From assembly GCA_031277805.1 (NCBI GenBank), contig JAITLR010000009.1, positions 558,001-622,000 of the forward strand: a stretch of 64,000 nt of DNA. The letters are read 5' to 3'. A program made the translations under genes and the position numbers. Position 1 is the stretch's first letter; each line of letters begins with the position of its first letter. The DNA is from Comamonas sp. (lineage in GTDB: Bacteria; Pseudomonadota; Gammaproteobacteria; Burkholderiales; Burkholderiaceae_C). The notes under the pieces were generated by a model. It had not been told where the DNA came from, searched no databases, and saw only the letters and a list, made by a program, of their open reading frames with translations. This document shows positions 52,986-62,193 of this stretch, one piece after another.

Positions 52986-54487
52986 GACCGCATCTTTCCT
53001 TCACGGGCCGCCAGCGCCTTCTGCGCCTCGGCCATGTCGGAGAACGGATGGCGCACGCCCTTCGTCTCCTGATAATCCTCATGACCCTTGCCGGCGATCA
53101 GCACCACATCACGCACATCGGCACGGGCAATGGCTTCGGCAATGGCCACCGCACGGTCAGCCTGGACATGCAAGGCCTCGCCCGCCTTCATGCCAGCCAG
53201 AATCTGGCCGATGATGCTTTCGGGAACTTCGCTGCGCGGGTTGTCGCTGGTGACAAACACGCAATCTGCATGGGCCTGGGCCGCCTGCCCCATCAACGGG
53301 CGCTTGCTGTTGTCACGATCACCACCACAGCCAAACACGCACCACAGCTTGCCGCCGCGCTGCTGTGCCGCAGGCTGCAGCGCGCGCAGCGCTTTTTCGA
53401 GTGCATCGGGTGTGTGGGCATAGTCCACGGCGATCAGCGGCAGCTCGGGCCTGACGATCTGCTGCATGCGGCCGGGCACGGGTTCCAGATCGGCACAGGC
53501 CGCCACGGCCTCATCCAGAGTCAGACCCAGGCTGCGCAAAGCCGCCAGCACGCCCAGCAGATTGGAGACGTTGTATTGCCCCACCAGACGCGTATTCATG
53601 CGCAGGCTGTGGCCTGCCTCCAGCACGGTAAAGCTCAGTCCTTGCTCGCCCAGACCGATGTCCTTGGCCTGCAAGCGCGCAGGCCCTTGGATGGAGACAC
53701 TCCAGACATCCAGAGACCTGGCTTGCAGCTTGGCCCAAAGCTTGGCGCCATGCGCATCATCGATATTGACCACCGCAGTCCGCAGGCCGGGCCAGTCGAA
53801 CAGCTGGGCCTTGGCCTGCCAATAGGCATCCATGCTGCCGTGGTAATCCAGATGGTCCTGGGTGAAGTTGGTGAACAAGGCCACGCGAATCTGGGTGCCG
53901 TCCAGCCGGTGCTCGACGATACCGATGGATGAAGCCTCGATGGCACAGGCCGCCAGCCCCTGGTCGGCATAGCTGCGAAACACGCGCTGCAGCAACACCG
54001 GGTCCGGCGTGGTCATGCCGGTGGACTCCAGCGCAGGCGGCACGCCCACGCCCAAAGTGCCGACCAGCGCGCAGCCAGTGCGCGTATTCAGCTTCACTTT
54101 CGATAGTGCATGCGCCAGCCACCAGGCGGTGGTGGTCTTGCCATTGGTACCTGTAACGGCCAGCACGTCAATCTGGCCGCTCGGGTGAGCAAACCACTGG
54201 TCCGCAATCAGACCTGTGGCGGCTTTCAGCCCCTTGAGAGCGGCAACCTTGTCACTGTTCAAAGCAAAGGCCTCCAGACCTTCAGCTTCGACCAGCACGG
54301 CAGCGGCTCCCTGCTCCAGCGCCTTGGCCACATAGGCACGGCCATCGGTGGCGGCGCCGGGCCAGGCAATGAAGGCATCGCCGGCCTTGACCTTGCGGCT
54401 ATCGGTTTGCAGATCGCCCTGCACGCGTGCACGCAGCCAGGCCACTGCCTCGGCTGCGCTGTTCAATGTCTGGATAGAGCTGCTCAT
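52982..54487 (-). CDS. murE: UDP-MurNAc-L-Ala-D-Glu--meso-DAP ligase
   Basis: 501 residues. Adds meso-diaminopimelate; the specificity motif DNPRSE (in VTSDNPRSEVPESII) marks the DAP rather than Lys enzyme. Other motifs: [56 protein letters not shown] and GCGGDRDNSKRPLMG. ATGA overlap with ftsI. Its product feeds MurF downstream. Confidence 0.97.
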   Translation of the reverse strand: MSSSIQTLNSAAEAVAWLRARVQGDLQTDSRKVKAGDAFIAWPGAATDGRAYVAKALEQGAAAVLVEAEGLEAFALNSDKVAALKGLKAATGLIADQWFAHPSGQIDVLAVTGTNGKTTTAWWLAHALSKVKLNTRTGCALVGTLGVGVPPALESTGMTTPDPVLLQRVFRSYADQGLAACAIEASSIGIVEHRLDGTQIRVALFTNFTQDHLDYHGSMDAYWQAKAQLFDWPGLRTAVVNIDDAHGAKLWAKLQARSLDVWSVSIQGPARLQAKDIGLGEQGLSFTVLEAGHSLRMNTRLVGQYNVSNLLGVLAALRSLGLTLDEAVAACADLEPVPGRMQQIVRPELPLIAVDYAHTPDALEKALRALQPAAQQRGGKLWCVFGCGGDRDNSKRPLMGQAAQAHADCVFVTSDNPRSEVPESIIGQILAGMKAGEALHVQADRAVAIAEAIARADVRDVVLIAGKGHEDYQETKGVRHPFSDMAEAQKALAAREGKMRS

Positions 54488-56232
54488 AGCACAGGCTCCT
54501 CAGGTGGCGCGGCCACGATCAGAGGTTTGACTTCCTTGTCGGGCTGAACGCCCATGAAACGCAGGGTTTGCTGAACCACGTCGGCAAACACGGGCCCCGC
54601 CACCGTACCGCCGTAGTAAGAGCCGGCTGTAGGCTCGTCCACCATCACGGCCACGATGATGCGCGGCTTGTCGATAGGGGCGATGCCGGTAAACCAGGCC
54701 CGGTATTTGCCCGCCGCATAGCTCCTCCCAACCTGCTTGCGGGCCGTGCCCGACTTGCCGCCAATGGTGTAGCCCTCGGCCTGGGCCTTCTGGCCCGTAC
54801 CTCCAGGGCCTGCGGCCAGGCGCAGCATATGCAGCACGGCAGCGGCATTCTCCTTGGAGATCACGCGCACGCCGACAGGCGGCTCCGAAGTCTTCAGGAT
54901 GGTGGACGGGATGACGTTGCCGTCATTGGAGAAGACTGTGTACGAGCGCGCCATCTGGAACAGCGAAGCCGAGAGGCCATAGCCATAGGACATGGTGGCC
55001 TGCTCGATGGGCTTCCAGGTCTTCCAGGCACGCAGACGGCCCGAGACCGCACCAGGGAACTGGATCTGCGGCTTCTGGCCGAAGCCCAGCGCGCTGAAGT
55101 ACTCCCACATTTCCTGAGGGGTGAGCCTTTGCGCAACCTTGGTTGCACCCACGTTGCTGGACTTCTGGATCACGCCTTCCACCGTCAGGGCACCATAGTT
55201 GTGCGTGTCGGTGATGGTGGAGCCCGTGACCGTGTAGCGGCCGGGCGCGGTATCGATGATGGTCGATGGTTTGACCCGCTTGAGCTCCAGCGCCGTCGCG
55301 ATGGTGATGGGCTTCATGGTCGAGCCCGGCTCGAAGGTATCGGTCAGCGCGCGGTTGCGCAGTTGCTCGCCCGTCAGGTTCTTGCGGTGGCCGGGATCGT
55401 AGCTGGGGTAGTTGGCCAGGGCCAGCAGCTCGCCCGTGTGGGCATCCATCACCACCACGCTGCCTGCCTTGGCCTTGCTGACCTCGACCTGCTGCTTGAG
55501 CTTTTGGTAGGCGTAGTACTGGACCTTGCTGTCGATGGACAGCTGGATGTCCTTGCCATCCTGAGGCGGAACTTCGTCGCCCACGCCTTCGACCACGCGC
55601 CCCAGTCGGTCCTTGATCACGCGGCGCGAGCCGGGCTTGCCGGCCAGCTCCTTGTCAAAGGCCAGCTCCATCCCCTCCTGGCCATGGTCCTCCACATTGG
55701 TGAAGCCCACGATGTGCGCGGCGGACTCGCCTTCTGGGTATTGGCGCTTGTATTCCTTGCGGTTGTAGATGCCCTTGATATTGAGGGCCACGATCTGCTG
55801 GCCGACATTCCAGTCCAGCTGACGCTTGACCCAGACAAAGGTCTTGTCCTCGTCACCGAGCTTGGCCAGCAATGTTGGCAGCGGCATCTCCATGAGTTGG
55901 GCCACCTGCTTGAGCTTTTGCTGGACTTCCGGATCCTTGAGATCCACGTCCTCAGGGATGGCCCAGATACTGGCAGCAGGCACGCTGGAGGCAAGAATCA
56001 GTCCATTGCGATCCAGCAGACGGCCCCGATTGGCTGGCAGCTCCAGGGTACGCGCAAAGCGCACCAGACCCTGGCGCTTGAAGAAATCGTTGCCAAACAC
56101 CTGGACATAGGCTGCACGCGCACCCAGCCCCACAAAGCCCAGGGCCAGAGCGGCCACGATGAACTTGCTACGCCATAGCGGCGTCTTGGACGCCAGCAGC
56201 GGGCTGGTGGTGTAGAGCACGCTACGCGTCAT
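54484..56232 (-). CDS. ftsI: Penicillin-binding protein 3 (FtsI), septal transpeptidase
   Basis: 582 residues. Short cytoplasmic part, one membrane helix (KFIVAALALGFVGLGARAAYVQV), PBP dimerisation domain (about 55-215) and class B transpeptidase domain with the nucleophile in GSTMKPITIATAL, SSN in QKSSNVGATKV and KSGT in GGKSGTARKQVG. Cross-links septal peptidoglycan with FtsW. ATGA overlap with ftsL upstream and murE downstream. Confidence 0.97.
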   Translation of the reverse strand: MTRSVLYTTSPLLASKTPLWRSKFIVAALALGFVGLGARAAYVQVFGNDFFKRQGLVRFARTLELPANRGRLLDRNGLILASSVPAASIWAIPEDVDLKDPEVQQKLKQVAQLMEMPLPTLLAKLGDEDKTFVWVKRQLDWNVGQQIVALNIKGIYNRKEYKRQYPEGESAAHIVGFTNVEDHGQEGMELAFDKELAGKPGSRRVIKDRLGRVVEGVGDEVPPQDGKDIQLSIDSKVQYYAYQKLKQQVEVSKAKAGSVVVMDAHTGELLALANYPSYDPGHRKNLTGEQLRNRALTDTFEPGSTMKPITIATALELKRVKPSTIIDTAPGRYTVTGSTITDTHNYGALTVEGVIQKSSNVGATKVAQRLTPQEMWEYFSALGFGQKPQIQFPGAVSGRLRAWKTWKPIEQATMSYGYGLSASLFQMARSYTVFSNDGNVIPSTILKTSEPPVGVRVISKENAAAVLHMLRLAAGPGGTGQKAQAEGYTIGGKSGTARKQVGRSYAAGKYRAWFTGIAPIDKPRIIVAVMVDEPTAGSYYGGTVAGPVFADVVQQTLRFMGVQPDKEVKPLIVAAPPEEPVL

Positions 56233-56513
56233 TGCGCCGCTCCTGCGGTATTTCCTTCCTGCACATACTGGGTGATGGCAGGCGATGCGGGACGCATCTG
56301 CAGTTTTTCACGCGCCAGCGTTTCAATGCGCTGAGGCGTGGCCTGAGCGCGCTTTTCCACCTGCAGACGCTGCTGATCGGTTGCCAGACGGCGCGATTCG
56401 TTCTCCGCACGATCCAGCTCGGTAAACAGCTTTCGCGACTCGTACTGAGTGCCCACCAGAAAGAGGGCGCTCATCATCACGGCCAGCAGCAACAGCAGAT
56501 TTATGCGCAGCAT
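56229..56513 (-). CDS. ftsL: Cell division protein FtsL
   Basis: 94 residues. One membrane helix (INLLLLLAVMMSALFLVGTQY) followed by a coiled coil KLFTELDRAENESRRLATDQQRLQVEKRAQ and LAREKLQMRPASP, the typical FtsL layout. Binds FtsB and FtsQ in the divisome. ATG at 56513 has GAAAGGG upstream; TTG at 56552 would be an unlikely alternative. Located between rsmH (43-base gap) and ftsI (four-base overlap). Confidence 0.92.
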   Translation of the reverse strand: MLRINLLLLLAVMMSALFLVGTQYESRKLFTELDRAENESRRLATDQQRLQVEKRAQATPQRIETLAREKLQMRPASPAITQYVQEGNTAGAAQ

Positions 56514-56556
56514 GGCAGCCCTTTCGCAGCCATGCTCAAGCGGGCATGGCAATGCA

Positions 56557-57492
56557 TCATGCGGGGACCTCCGTACGCTCGGCCACGCGCATCACCGCGG
56601 AGCGGGAGCGTGGATTGGTGTCAATCTCGGCAGCACTGGGCTTGATGCGCTCCAGCGCCTTCAGCCGCATGGGCGTGGGCGGCGCAAACGGAGCACGGCG
56701 GTCATAGACCTCCTTGGAGTGCTTGGCAATGAATTGCTTGACGATGCGATCTTCCAGCGAATGGAAGCTGATCACCGCCAGCCGGCCGCCAGGCGCCAGC
56801 ACCCGCAGGCTGGCTTCTAACGCTTGTTCAAGCTCCTGAAGCTCGGCGTTGATGAAAATCCGAAGAGCCTGGAAGGTACGTGTTGCCGGGTTCTGCCCAG
56901 CCTCGCGGGTCTTGACCGCGCCAGCCACGAGCTGGGCCAGCTCACCGGTGGTACGCAATGGGCCCTGGCTCTCGCGCCTAGCAACAATCGCCTTTGCAAT
57001 GGGGCCAGCAAACCGTTCTTCGCCGTAGTCACGTATCACCTCCGCAATCTGATGCACTTCCGCATCTTCCAGCCACTCGGCCACGCTCTGACCACGGGTT
57101 GTGTCCATGCGCATGTCCAGCGGCCCGTCGAAACGGAAGCTGAAGCCCCGATCGGGATTGTCGATCTGGGGCGAGCTCACGCCCAGATCCATCAAGACCC
57201 CCTGCACGCTGCCTTCAGGCAGCTCGCCGAGGTGACGAAATCCTTCATGCCGAATCGAAAAACGCGCATCGGTGATGCGCGCCGCTTCAGCGATTGCGTC
57301 CGGATCTTTGTCGAACGCAATCAATCGCCCATCCGGCCCGAGTCGCTGCAAAATAAGCCTGGAGTGACCTCCCCGACCGAACGTTGCATCCACCCAGTGA
57401 CCTGCCGGTGGCTGGCTTGCGCCACCCAGCAAAGCGTCGACGGCCTCGTCGAGCAAAACGGTGATATGTTGCAACGGCTGATTCACAAGCAC
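56557..57492 (-). CDS. rsmH: 16S rRNA (cytosine-N4)-methyltransferase RsmH
   Basis: 311 residues from GTG at 57492, with AGGAAGAG upstream. Methylates C1402 of 16S rRNA. Motifs: [29 protein letters not shown] (SAM binding), [51 protein letters not shown] and [16 protein letters not shown]. Second gene of the dcw cluster after mraZ, eight bases downstream of its stop. Confidence 0.97.
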   Translation of the reverse strand: MLVNQPLQHITVLLDEAVDALLGGASQPPAGHWVDATFGRGGHSRLILQRLGPDGRLIAFDKDPDAIAEAARITDARFSIRHEGFRHLGELPEGSVQGVLMDLGVSSPQIDNPDRGFSFRFDGPLDMRMDTTRGQSVAEWLEDAEVHQIAEVIRDYGEERFAGPIAKAIVARRESQGPLRTTGELAQLVAGAVKTREAGQNPATRTFQALRIFINAELQELEQALEASLRVLAPGGRLAVISFHSLEDRIVKQFIAKHSKEVYDRRAPFAPPTPMRLKALERIKPSAAEIDTNPRSRSAVMRVAERTEVPA

Positions 57493-57500
57493 GTCTCTTC

Positions 57501-57929
57501 CTAAAAAACAAAATCCTGGAAAGCCGCCGGCATCTCCTGCTGCATGGCTTCCGCTTCACGCGCCTCATAAGTGGCCTTGTCCCACAGCTCGAAATGGTCA
57601 CCCATTCCCAGCAGCAGCACCTCTTTGGTCAGCCCGGCCGCTTCACGCAACTCGGGCGCCACCAGCACACGCCCTGTGCCATCCATTTCCGCATCCATGG
57701 CACTGCCCAGAAACACCCGCTTCCACCACTGGGCGTTCATGGGCACCTGCGCAATCCGTTCGCGGAACTTCAACCACTGAGGGCGTGGGAAAAGCATCAA
57801 ACAGCCATGGGGATGCTTGGTGAAGGTCACCTGACCTTCGGCCATGGACAAAAGGGCGTCACGATGCCGGGTAGGCACCGAAAGCCTCCCCTTTGCATCG
57901 AGATTCAATGAAGACGCCCCTTGAAACAC
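57501..57929 (-). CDS. mraZ: Transcriptional regulator MraZ
   Basis: 142 residues from GTG at 57929. Two SpoVT/AbrB-like repeats: [25 protein letters not shown] and [28 protein letters not shown]; both contain the D-x-x-GR core. MraZ binds the promoter of its own operon and represses the dcw cluster in E. coli. First gene of the cluster here. A candidate operator is at 57994-58018. Confidence 0.95.
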   Translation of the reverse strand: MFQGASSLNLDAKGRLSVPTRHRDALLSMAEGQVTFTKHPHGCLMLFPRPQWLKFRERIAQVPMNAQWWKRVFLGSAMDAEMDGTGRVLVAPELREAAGLTKEVLLLGMGDHFELWDKATYEAREAEAMQQEMPAAFQDFVF

Positions 57930-57993
57930 GGCCAGCCTCTCCGGTTATTTGGAGCCGCTCGCGCCTCAAAAATGGGGCATGAGGGCAGTTTTC

Positions 57994-58070
57994 ACCACTT
58001 AATTGCACTTTTTTCCACTGTAGCAGCAATTTTGTAGCCCACCAAACCCGAAGGAACAATTATTTGCAAT
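57994..58070 (-). promoter_or_regulatory. dcw cluster promoter with MraZ-box-like repeats
   Basis: On the minus strand three repeats GTGGA, GTGCA and GTGGT (58018-58014, 58008-58004, 57998-57994) occur every 10 bp, separated by five-base spacers, the layout of MraZ boxes (TGGGN repeats, five-base spacers). Upstream, TTGTTC, a 17-bp spacer and TACAAA form a sigma-70-like promoter ending near 58037. The repeats would cover the start region. Confidence 0.5.
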
Positions 58071-58240
58071 GAAATCAATCACTTAGACCATTTCAAAAGA
58101 GCCTCTCAAAAGCAAAATATCTTTCCTTTACAAGCACTTAGCAAAGTCTGTGCATGTGTAGCCTCAATAGAAGCCATCAATTGAAACCATTCAATTCAAT
58201 GGAAAGCACGTATTCATCAAACGAACTTTTCCTACAAATG
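58065..58240. other. AT-rich non-coding stretch between dcw promoter and hslU
   Basis: About 175 bases with distinctly lower GC than the surroundings, no reading frame of note. It includes imperfect repeats of CCATTCAATTCAATGG / CCATCAATTGAAA near 58176-58202. An UP element or nucleoid-protein site for the dcw promoter is possible; nothing else recognised. Confidence 0.4.
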
Positions 58241-58244
58241 CAAA

Positions 58245-58264
58245 CTGCCCGCAAATGCGGGCAG
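58245..58264 (-). terminator. Probable terminator of hslVU
   Basis: CTGCCCGC-AAAT-GCGGGCAG, an 8-bp perfect GC-rich stem 22 bases after the hslU stop; on the minus strand it is followed by TTTGCATTT, a moderate U tract. Confidence 0.65.
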
Positions 58265-58286
58265 CTCGCTGTGCAAACCTTGAATA

Positions 58287-59606
58287 TCAAAGAATGAAAC
58301 GCGACAGATCCTCATCCTGGCTCAGCACCTGCAAACGCTGGTCAACATAGCCTGCGTCTATCACCACGGTCTGGCCTGCCAGCTTGGCAGCATCAAAGCT
58401 GACTTCATCAAGCAGCCGTTCCATCACGGTGGACAGACGACGCGCGCCGATATTCTCGGTGCTCTCGTTGACGTCAAACGCAATGGTCGCCAGACGGGTG
58501 ATGCCTTCAGGTTTGAATTCCAGCGTTACGCCTTCGGTCGCCAGCAGCGCCTGATACTGCTTGACCAGGGAGGCGTGAGTCTGCATGAGAATGGCTTCGA
58601 AGTCCTGGACCGACAGCGAATCCAGTTCCACGCGAATGGGAAAGCGTCCCTGCAGTTCGGGGATCAGGTCGCTGGGTTTGGAGAGGTGGAAGGCGCCCGA
58701 GGCGATGAACAGAATGTGATCGGTCTTGACCACACCGTATTTGGTGGAGACCGAGGTGCCCTCCACCAGCGGCAGCAGATCGCGCTGCACGCCCTGGCGC
58801 GAGACATCGGAGCCGCTGGTTTCCTGACGCGTCGCCACCTTGTCGATTTCATCGATGAAGACAATGCCGTTTTGCTCGGCATTCGCAATGGCGCGGGTCT
58901 TGATGTCTTCCTCGTTGACCATCTTGGCCGCTTCCTCGTCGGTCAGCAGCTTCAACGCTTCGGCAATCTTGAGCTTGCGGGTCTTACGCTTTTCCTGGCC
59001 CATCTGGCTGAACATGCCGCGCAGTTGCTCGGCCATCTCTTCCATGCCCTGGGGGCCCATGATCTGCATCTGGGGCATCTGTTCGGCGATGTCGATCTCG
59101 ATTTCCTTGTCGTCGAGCTGACCCTCGCGCAGCTTTTTGCGAAAGACCTGGCGCGCCGTGTTGTCGGCAGGCACTTCGCCTGTGCGGGCCTGTGGCACCA
59201 GCACATCGAGGATGCGATCCTCGGCAGCATCTTCGGCGCGGGCACGCATCTTCTTCATGTCCGACTCACGTGTCTGCTTGACGGCGACTTCGGCCAGGTC
59301 ACGAATGATGGCGTCCACATCCTTGCCGACATAACCGACTTCAGTGAACTTGGTGGCTTCGACCTTGATGAAAGGCGCATCGGCCAGCTTTGCCAGGCGG
59401 CGCGCGATCTCGGTCTTGCCCACGCCCGTGGGGCCGATCATCAGAATGTTCTTGGGCGTGATTTCCTGGCGCAGGCCGTCAGCAACCTGCTGGCGACGCC
59501 AGCGGTTGCGCAACGCGATGGCCACGGCGCGCTTGGCGCCATGCTGGCCGACGATGTGTTTGTCCAGCTCGGAGACGATCTCCTGGGGAGTCATGGCAGA
59601 AGACAT
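58287..59606 (-). CDS. hslU: ATP-dependent protease ATPase subunit HslU (ClpY)
   Basis: 439 residues. AAA+ unfoldase of the HslUV protease. Walker [16 protein letters not shown] (about 56-70), the pore motif GYVG in EVGYVGKDV, an intermediate I-domain (about 110-240), Walker [13 protein letters not shown], sensor region and the C-terminal LSRFIL tail that docks into HslV. Follows hslV by 77 bases. Confidence 0.97.
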   Translation of the reverse strand: MSSAMTPQEIVSELDKHIVGQHGAKRAVAIALRNRWRRQQVADGLRQEITPKNILMIGPTGVGKTEIARRLAKLADAPFIKVEATKFTEVGYVGKDVDAIIRDLAEVAVKQTRESDMKKMRARAEDAAEDRILDVLVPQARTGEVPADNTARQVFRKKLREGQLDDKEIEIDIAEQMPQMQIMGPQGMEEMAEQLRGMFSQMGQEKRKTRKLKIAEALKLLTDEEAAKMVNEEDIKTRAIANAEQNGIVFIDEIDKVATRQETSGSDVSRQGVQRDLLPLVEGTSVSTKYGVVKTDHILFIASGAFHLSKPSDLIPELQGRFPIRVELDSLSVQDFEAILMQTHASLVKQYQALLATEGVTLEFKPEGITRLATIAFDVNESTENIGARRLSTVMERLLDEVSFDAAKLAGQTVVIDAGYVDQRLQVLSQDEDLSRFIL

Positions 59607-59630
59607 GTGAATTCTCAGTCAAATATGCCT

Positions 59631-59667
59631 CTAGCGCCCATCCATCAAGCGCCAGCAGCTATCAATT
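59631..59667. repeat. Short dispersed repeat (AGCGCTTATCCATCAA type)
   Basis: CTAGCGCCCATCCATCAAGCGCCAGCAGCTATCAA, between hslV and hslU, shares ATCCATCAA, AGCGC and AGCTATCAA in the same order as the copy at 4031-4069. Its effect on hslU expression is unknown. Confidence 0.45.
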
Positions 59668-59683
59668 CGGATAGACGAAGCGC

Positions 59684-60229
59684 TTACAGCGTCTCGATCG
59701 TGTGATTCATATTGGTGTAGATGCACAGCTCGCCGGCAATCGCCAGGGATTTGCGCACCACGTCTTCGGCCGACAACTCGGTGTTGTTGATCAGCGCCTT
59801 GGCAGCGGAATGAGCATAGGCGCCGCCCGAGCCGATGGCCACAATGCCCTGCTCGGGCTCCAGCACATCGCCATTGCCGGTAATGATGAGCGAAGTGGTC
59901 GCATCAGCCACGGCCAGCATGGCTTCAAGCTTGCGCAGCACGCGATCGGTGCGCCATTCCTTGGTCAGCTCGATGGCCGCCCGGGTCAGATTGCCCTGGT
60001 GTTTTTCCAGCTTGGCCTCAAAGCGCTCAAACAGCGTGAAGGCGTCTGCGGTTGCGCCCGCAAAGCCCGCCAGCACCTTGCCGTGATAGAGCTTGCGCAC
60101 CTTGCGCGCCGTGCCCTTGATGACGATATGACCCAATGTGACCTGACCATCACCACCGATGGCGACTTGCACGCCCTCGGGAGTCTGGCGGCGCACGCTC
60201 AAAATGGTGGTGCCGTGAAACTGTTCCAT
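59684..60229 (-). CDS. hslV: ATP-dependent protease peptidase subunit HslV (ClpQ)
   Basis: 181 residues, [33 protein letters not shown]. Proteasome-like peptidase; removal of MEQFHG exposes the catalytic Thr of [37 protein letters not shown] and ALEAGSGG-like [17 protein letters not shown] are typical. A sigma-32-like promoter lies 9 to 36 bases upstream of the ATG, consistent with heat-shock control. ATG at 60229 is fixed by the conserved N-terminus. Confidence 0.96.
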   Translation of the reverse strand: MEQFHGTTILSVRRQTPEGVQVAIGGDGQVTLGHIVIKGTARKVRKLYHGKVLAGFAGATADAFTLFERFEAKLEKHQGNLTRAAIELTKEWRTDRVLRKLEAMLAVADATTSLIITGNGDVLEPEQGIVAIGSGGAYAHSAAKALINNTELSAEDVVRKSLAIAGELCIYTNMNHTIETL

Positions 60230-60238
60230 CTGCTGCAG

Positions 60239-60303
60239 ATGGGGCAACAACGGCACAAACTCAAGAGCGCAAAAAATTTAATTTGCAGCGCTTGTTTGAA
60301 CAA
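60239..60303 (-). promoter_or_regulatory. hslVU promoter region: sigma-32-type plus sigma-70-like
   Basis: On the minus strand CTTGAG (60265-60260), 15 bases, CCCCAT (60244-60239) followed by CT matches the sigma-32 pattern CTTGAAA-N-CCCCATNT closely and is placed directly before a heat-shock operon. Further upstream TTGTTC (60303-60298), a 17-bp spacer and TAAATT (60280-60275) form a sigma-70-like promoter; its -35 overlaps the hairpin GCTTGTT/AACAAGC. From the sigma-32 site the RNA would begin within a few bases of the hslV ATG. Confidence 0.7.
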
Positions 60304-60317
60304 GCATGACCCAACTC

Positions 60318-60407
60318 AGGGACACCGAGGAAGGGCCTAGGCGGCCCCGCCGCCCCGCACCGAAGGTGTCGTCCCCCTTGGGGGAAGCCGCGCAGCGGCT
60401 CAGGGGG
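60318..60407 (-). repeat. 3'-end GC-rich repeat, copy 7 (downstream of STAS gene)
   Basis: On the minus strand directly after the stop: CCCCCTGAGCCGCTGCGCGGCTTCCCCC, AAGGGGGACGACACC, GGTGCGGGGCGGC, ending GGTGTCCCTGAG. Without the CTCTC part seen in copies 1, 3 and 6. Orientation follows the gene. Confidence 0.8.
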
Positions 60408-62147
60408 TCAATCTCGTCTCGGTATCACCTGTGCATGTTCCTGAATGCCCACGACATTGAAGAACACCGCCACCAGTTGATGCAGCTGACTGAATTGCAG
60501 CACATGCCCCAGCGACTGCATTTCGGCCGCCCAGTTGAGCACCGAGCCCGCCGCAGCAAAATCCATGCGCACCAGACGCGAGCAGTCAATCGCCACGGCC
60601 TCACCCAGTTTGGCCTTGTCCTGCACCTGGGCCAGCCAGGGCAGCGCATCACCGTCAATCACGCCCTGCAAGGCAAAGCGCGGAGCACGCTCCCGCCACA
60701 GCACATCGGGGGAAAGCGTATCCGGCCCTTGCACAGAAATGCTCTTGGCCGGGCTGCCGCTTTGTCCTTCCTGCAGGAATTGGCTCACCGGATCCACCCA
60801 GGATGGAGGAGAAACTTCGTAGGTCACGCAGTAGTCGAGGGCGGTCAGCTCAAAATCGTCCTGCCGGTGCATGAGCCGCTGCAGTGCCAGACGCAGATGC
60901 CACCAGTCTGGAGGCACATCGGCCTGGCCTGAGGGGCAGTGCTTGCCCATGACGGCCAGCAGACGCTCATGACCGGCAAACACCAACTCACCTTTTTCAT
61001 CACACCATTGCTGCACTGCAGTCAGCAGCGGCATCAGTGCAGCAGCCTCGATTTCTTCCAGCGCGCTCCAGTCCATGGCCCAGGGGCCTGCGCTGCGCGC
61101 CTTGCTGGTCTGCAGGGCCTTGAGGCTGGACTCGCCCAGCAGCACAGGCGCCTGCCAGCGAAAGCCCGCAGCAGCCGTCCCTGCGTCGCTGCCGGTATCT
61201 CGCAACTCGCCCGCCTGCTGCGGCATGGCAAACCATTGCGGAGCAGAGCGGCCAAAGCGGGAGGCAAAGTCCATGCCCGCGTCGTCAAACTGCTCCTGCC
61301 AGCCAGCCGCACGGTACAGGTCCAGCAAAGCCAGCCACAGCGACAGCTGAGCTGGTGCATCATGGCTGCGGCGCTCGATCAGGGCCTTGAGACCGAGCTC
61401 TGCACCTGCCACATCTCCATTGGCAAACACAATGGCAGGCTCTTCCAGCGCCACATCATGCTCGTAGCGCGTGAATGATGGGGGCACCATGCTGGCCTCG
61501 GCGGGCGCGGACACTTCGGTGGGAGCAAAGCCGGGCGAAAAATCGGTTTCACCACGCATGCTCGCCAGACCGGGAATACCGGTGCCGCTCATCAAAGGCG
61601 CCTGAGCCGAGGCGTTGCCAGGCAGCTTCAGATCGCTGGGCAGCGCATCGCTGAGCAAGGGAGGGAAGCTCCCTGGCGGCGGGGAGCGGAATGAAGAAGG
61701 CAGGGCGTTGCCACTCTCGGACAGCGGCAAGGGCATGGTCGCGGCATCGCCAGCCTGCTTGCCACGCCACCACTGCTGGGCCATCTGAGCCTCTATTTCG
61801 TCAATTTTCTTGATCGTATCGGCTCGCTCACCGGAGTCGCCGCTATAGACCGTCTGCAGAAAAGACGTTGCAGCCGGGATGGGACGAGTCTGACCCACCC
61901 CTGCAGCCTTGGAGGACTGCGCAAGCTGCGCCTGACGCAGCTTGCGCAGATGGTCGAACTCGCGCTTGCGCGCAAAGTCGTTCTGGCGCTTTCGCTCCAG
62001 CATTTCCTTGAGTGCCTGCTTGCTGTATTGATTTTCTTCGTTTTCCTGGCTCAGATGATCCAAATCGGACCAGTTGACGGTCGGGTGACGCACAAAACGC
62101 GCCACTTTGGACAACAAGCCCCCCGATTTATTCTCTTCTTTTGCCAT
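60408..62147 (-). CDS. STAS-domain protein with long disordered N-terminal half
   Basis: 579 residues from MAKEENKSGGLLSKVARFVRHP. A basic N-terminal part with coiled-coil stretch ALKEMLERKRQNDFARKREFDHLRKL, then a Pro/Ser/Ala-rich region (about 130-225), a helical middle with AGAELGLKALIERRSHDAPAQLSLWLALLDLYR, and at the end a STAS-like domain: EAVAIDCSRLVRMDFAAAGSVLNWAAEMQSLG...LQFSQLHQLVAVFFNVVGI. STAS domains mediate regulation by phosphorylation or ligand binding in anti-sigma antagonists and transporters; the key Ser is represented by the SAAG-like FAAAG without Ser. No transporter or anti-sigma gene is adjacent. Between dksA (46-base gap) and hslVU. Role unknown. Confidence 0.78.
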   Translation of the reverse strand: MAKEENKSGGLLSKVARFVRHPTVNWSDLDHLSQENEENQYSKQALKEMLERKRQNDFARKREFDHLRKLRQAQLAQSSKAAGVGQTRPIPAATSFLQTVYSGDSGERADTIKKIDEIEAQMAQQWWRGKQAGDAATMPLPLSESGNALPSSFRSPPPGSFPPLLSDALPSDLKLPGNASAQAPLMSGTGIPGLASMRGETDFSPGFAPTEVSAPAEASMVPPSFTRYEHDVALEEPAIVFANGDVAGAELGLKALIERRSHDAPAQLSLWLALLDLYRAAGWQEQFDDAGMDFASRFGRSAPQWFAMPQQAGELRDTGSDAGTAAAGFRWQAPVLLGESSLKALQTSKARSAGPWAMDWSALEEIEAAALMPLLTAVQQWCDEKGELVFAGHERLLAVMGKHCPSGQADVPPDWWHLRLALQRLMHRQDDFELTALDYCVTYEVSPPSWVDPVSQFLQEGQSGSPAKSISVQGPDTLSPDVLWRERAPRFALQGVIDGDALPWLAQVQDKAKLGEAVAIDCSRLVRMDFAAAGSVLNWAAEMQSLGHVLQFSQLHQLVAVFFNVVGIQEHAQVIPRRD

Positions 62148-62193
62148 GATCAACTACTTTGATGCCAAGTGAGCAGCGAGCACCTGATACATA

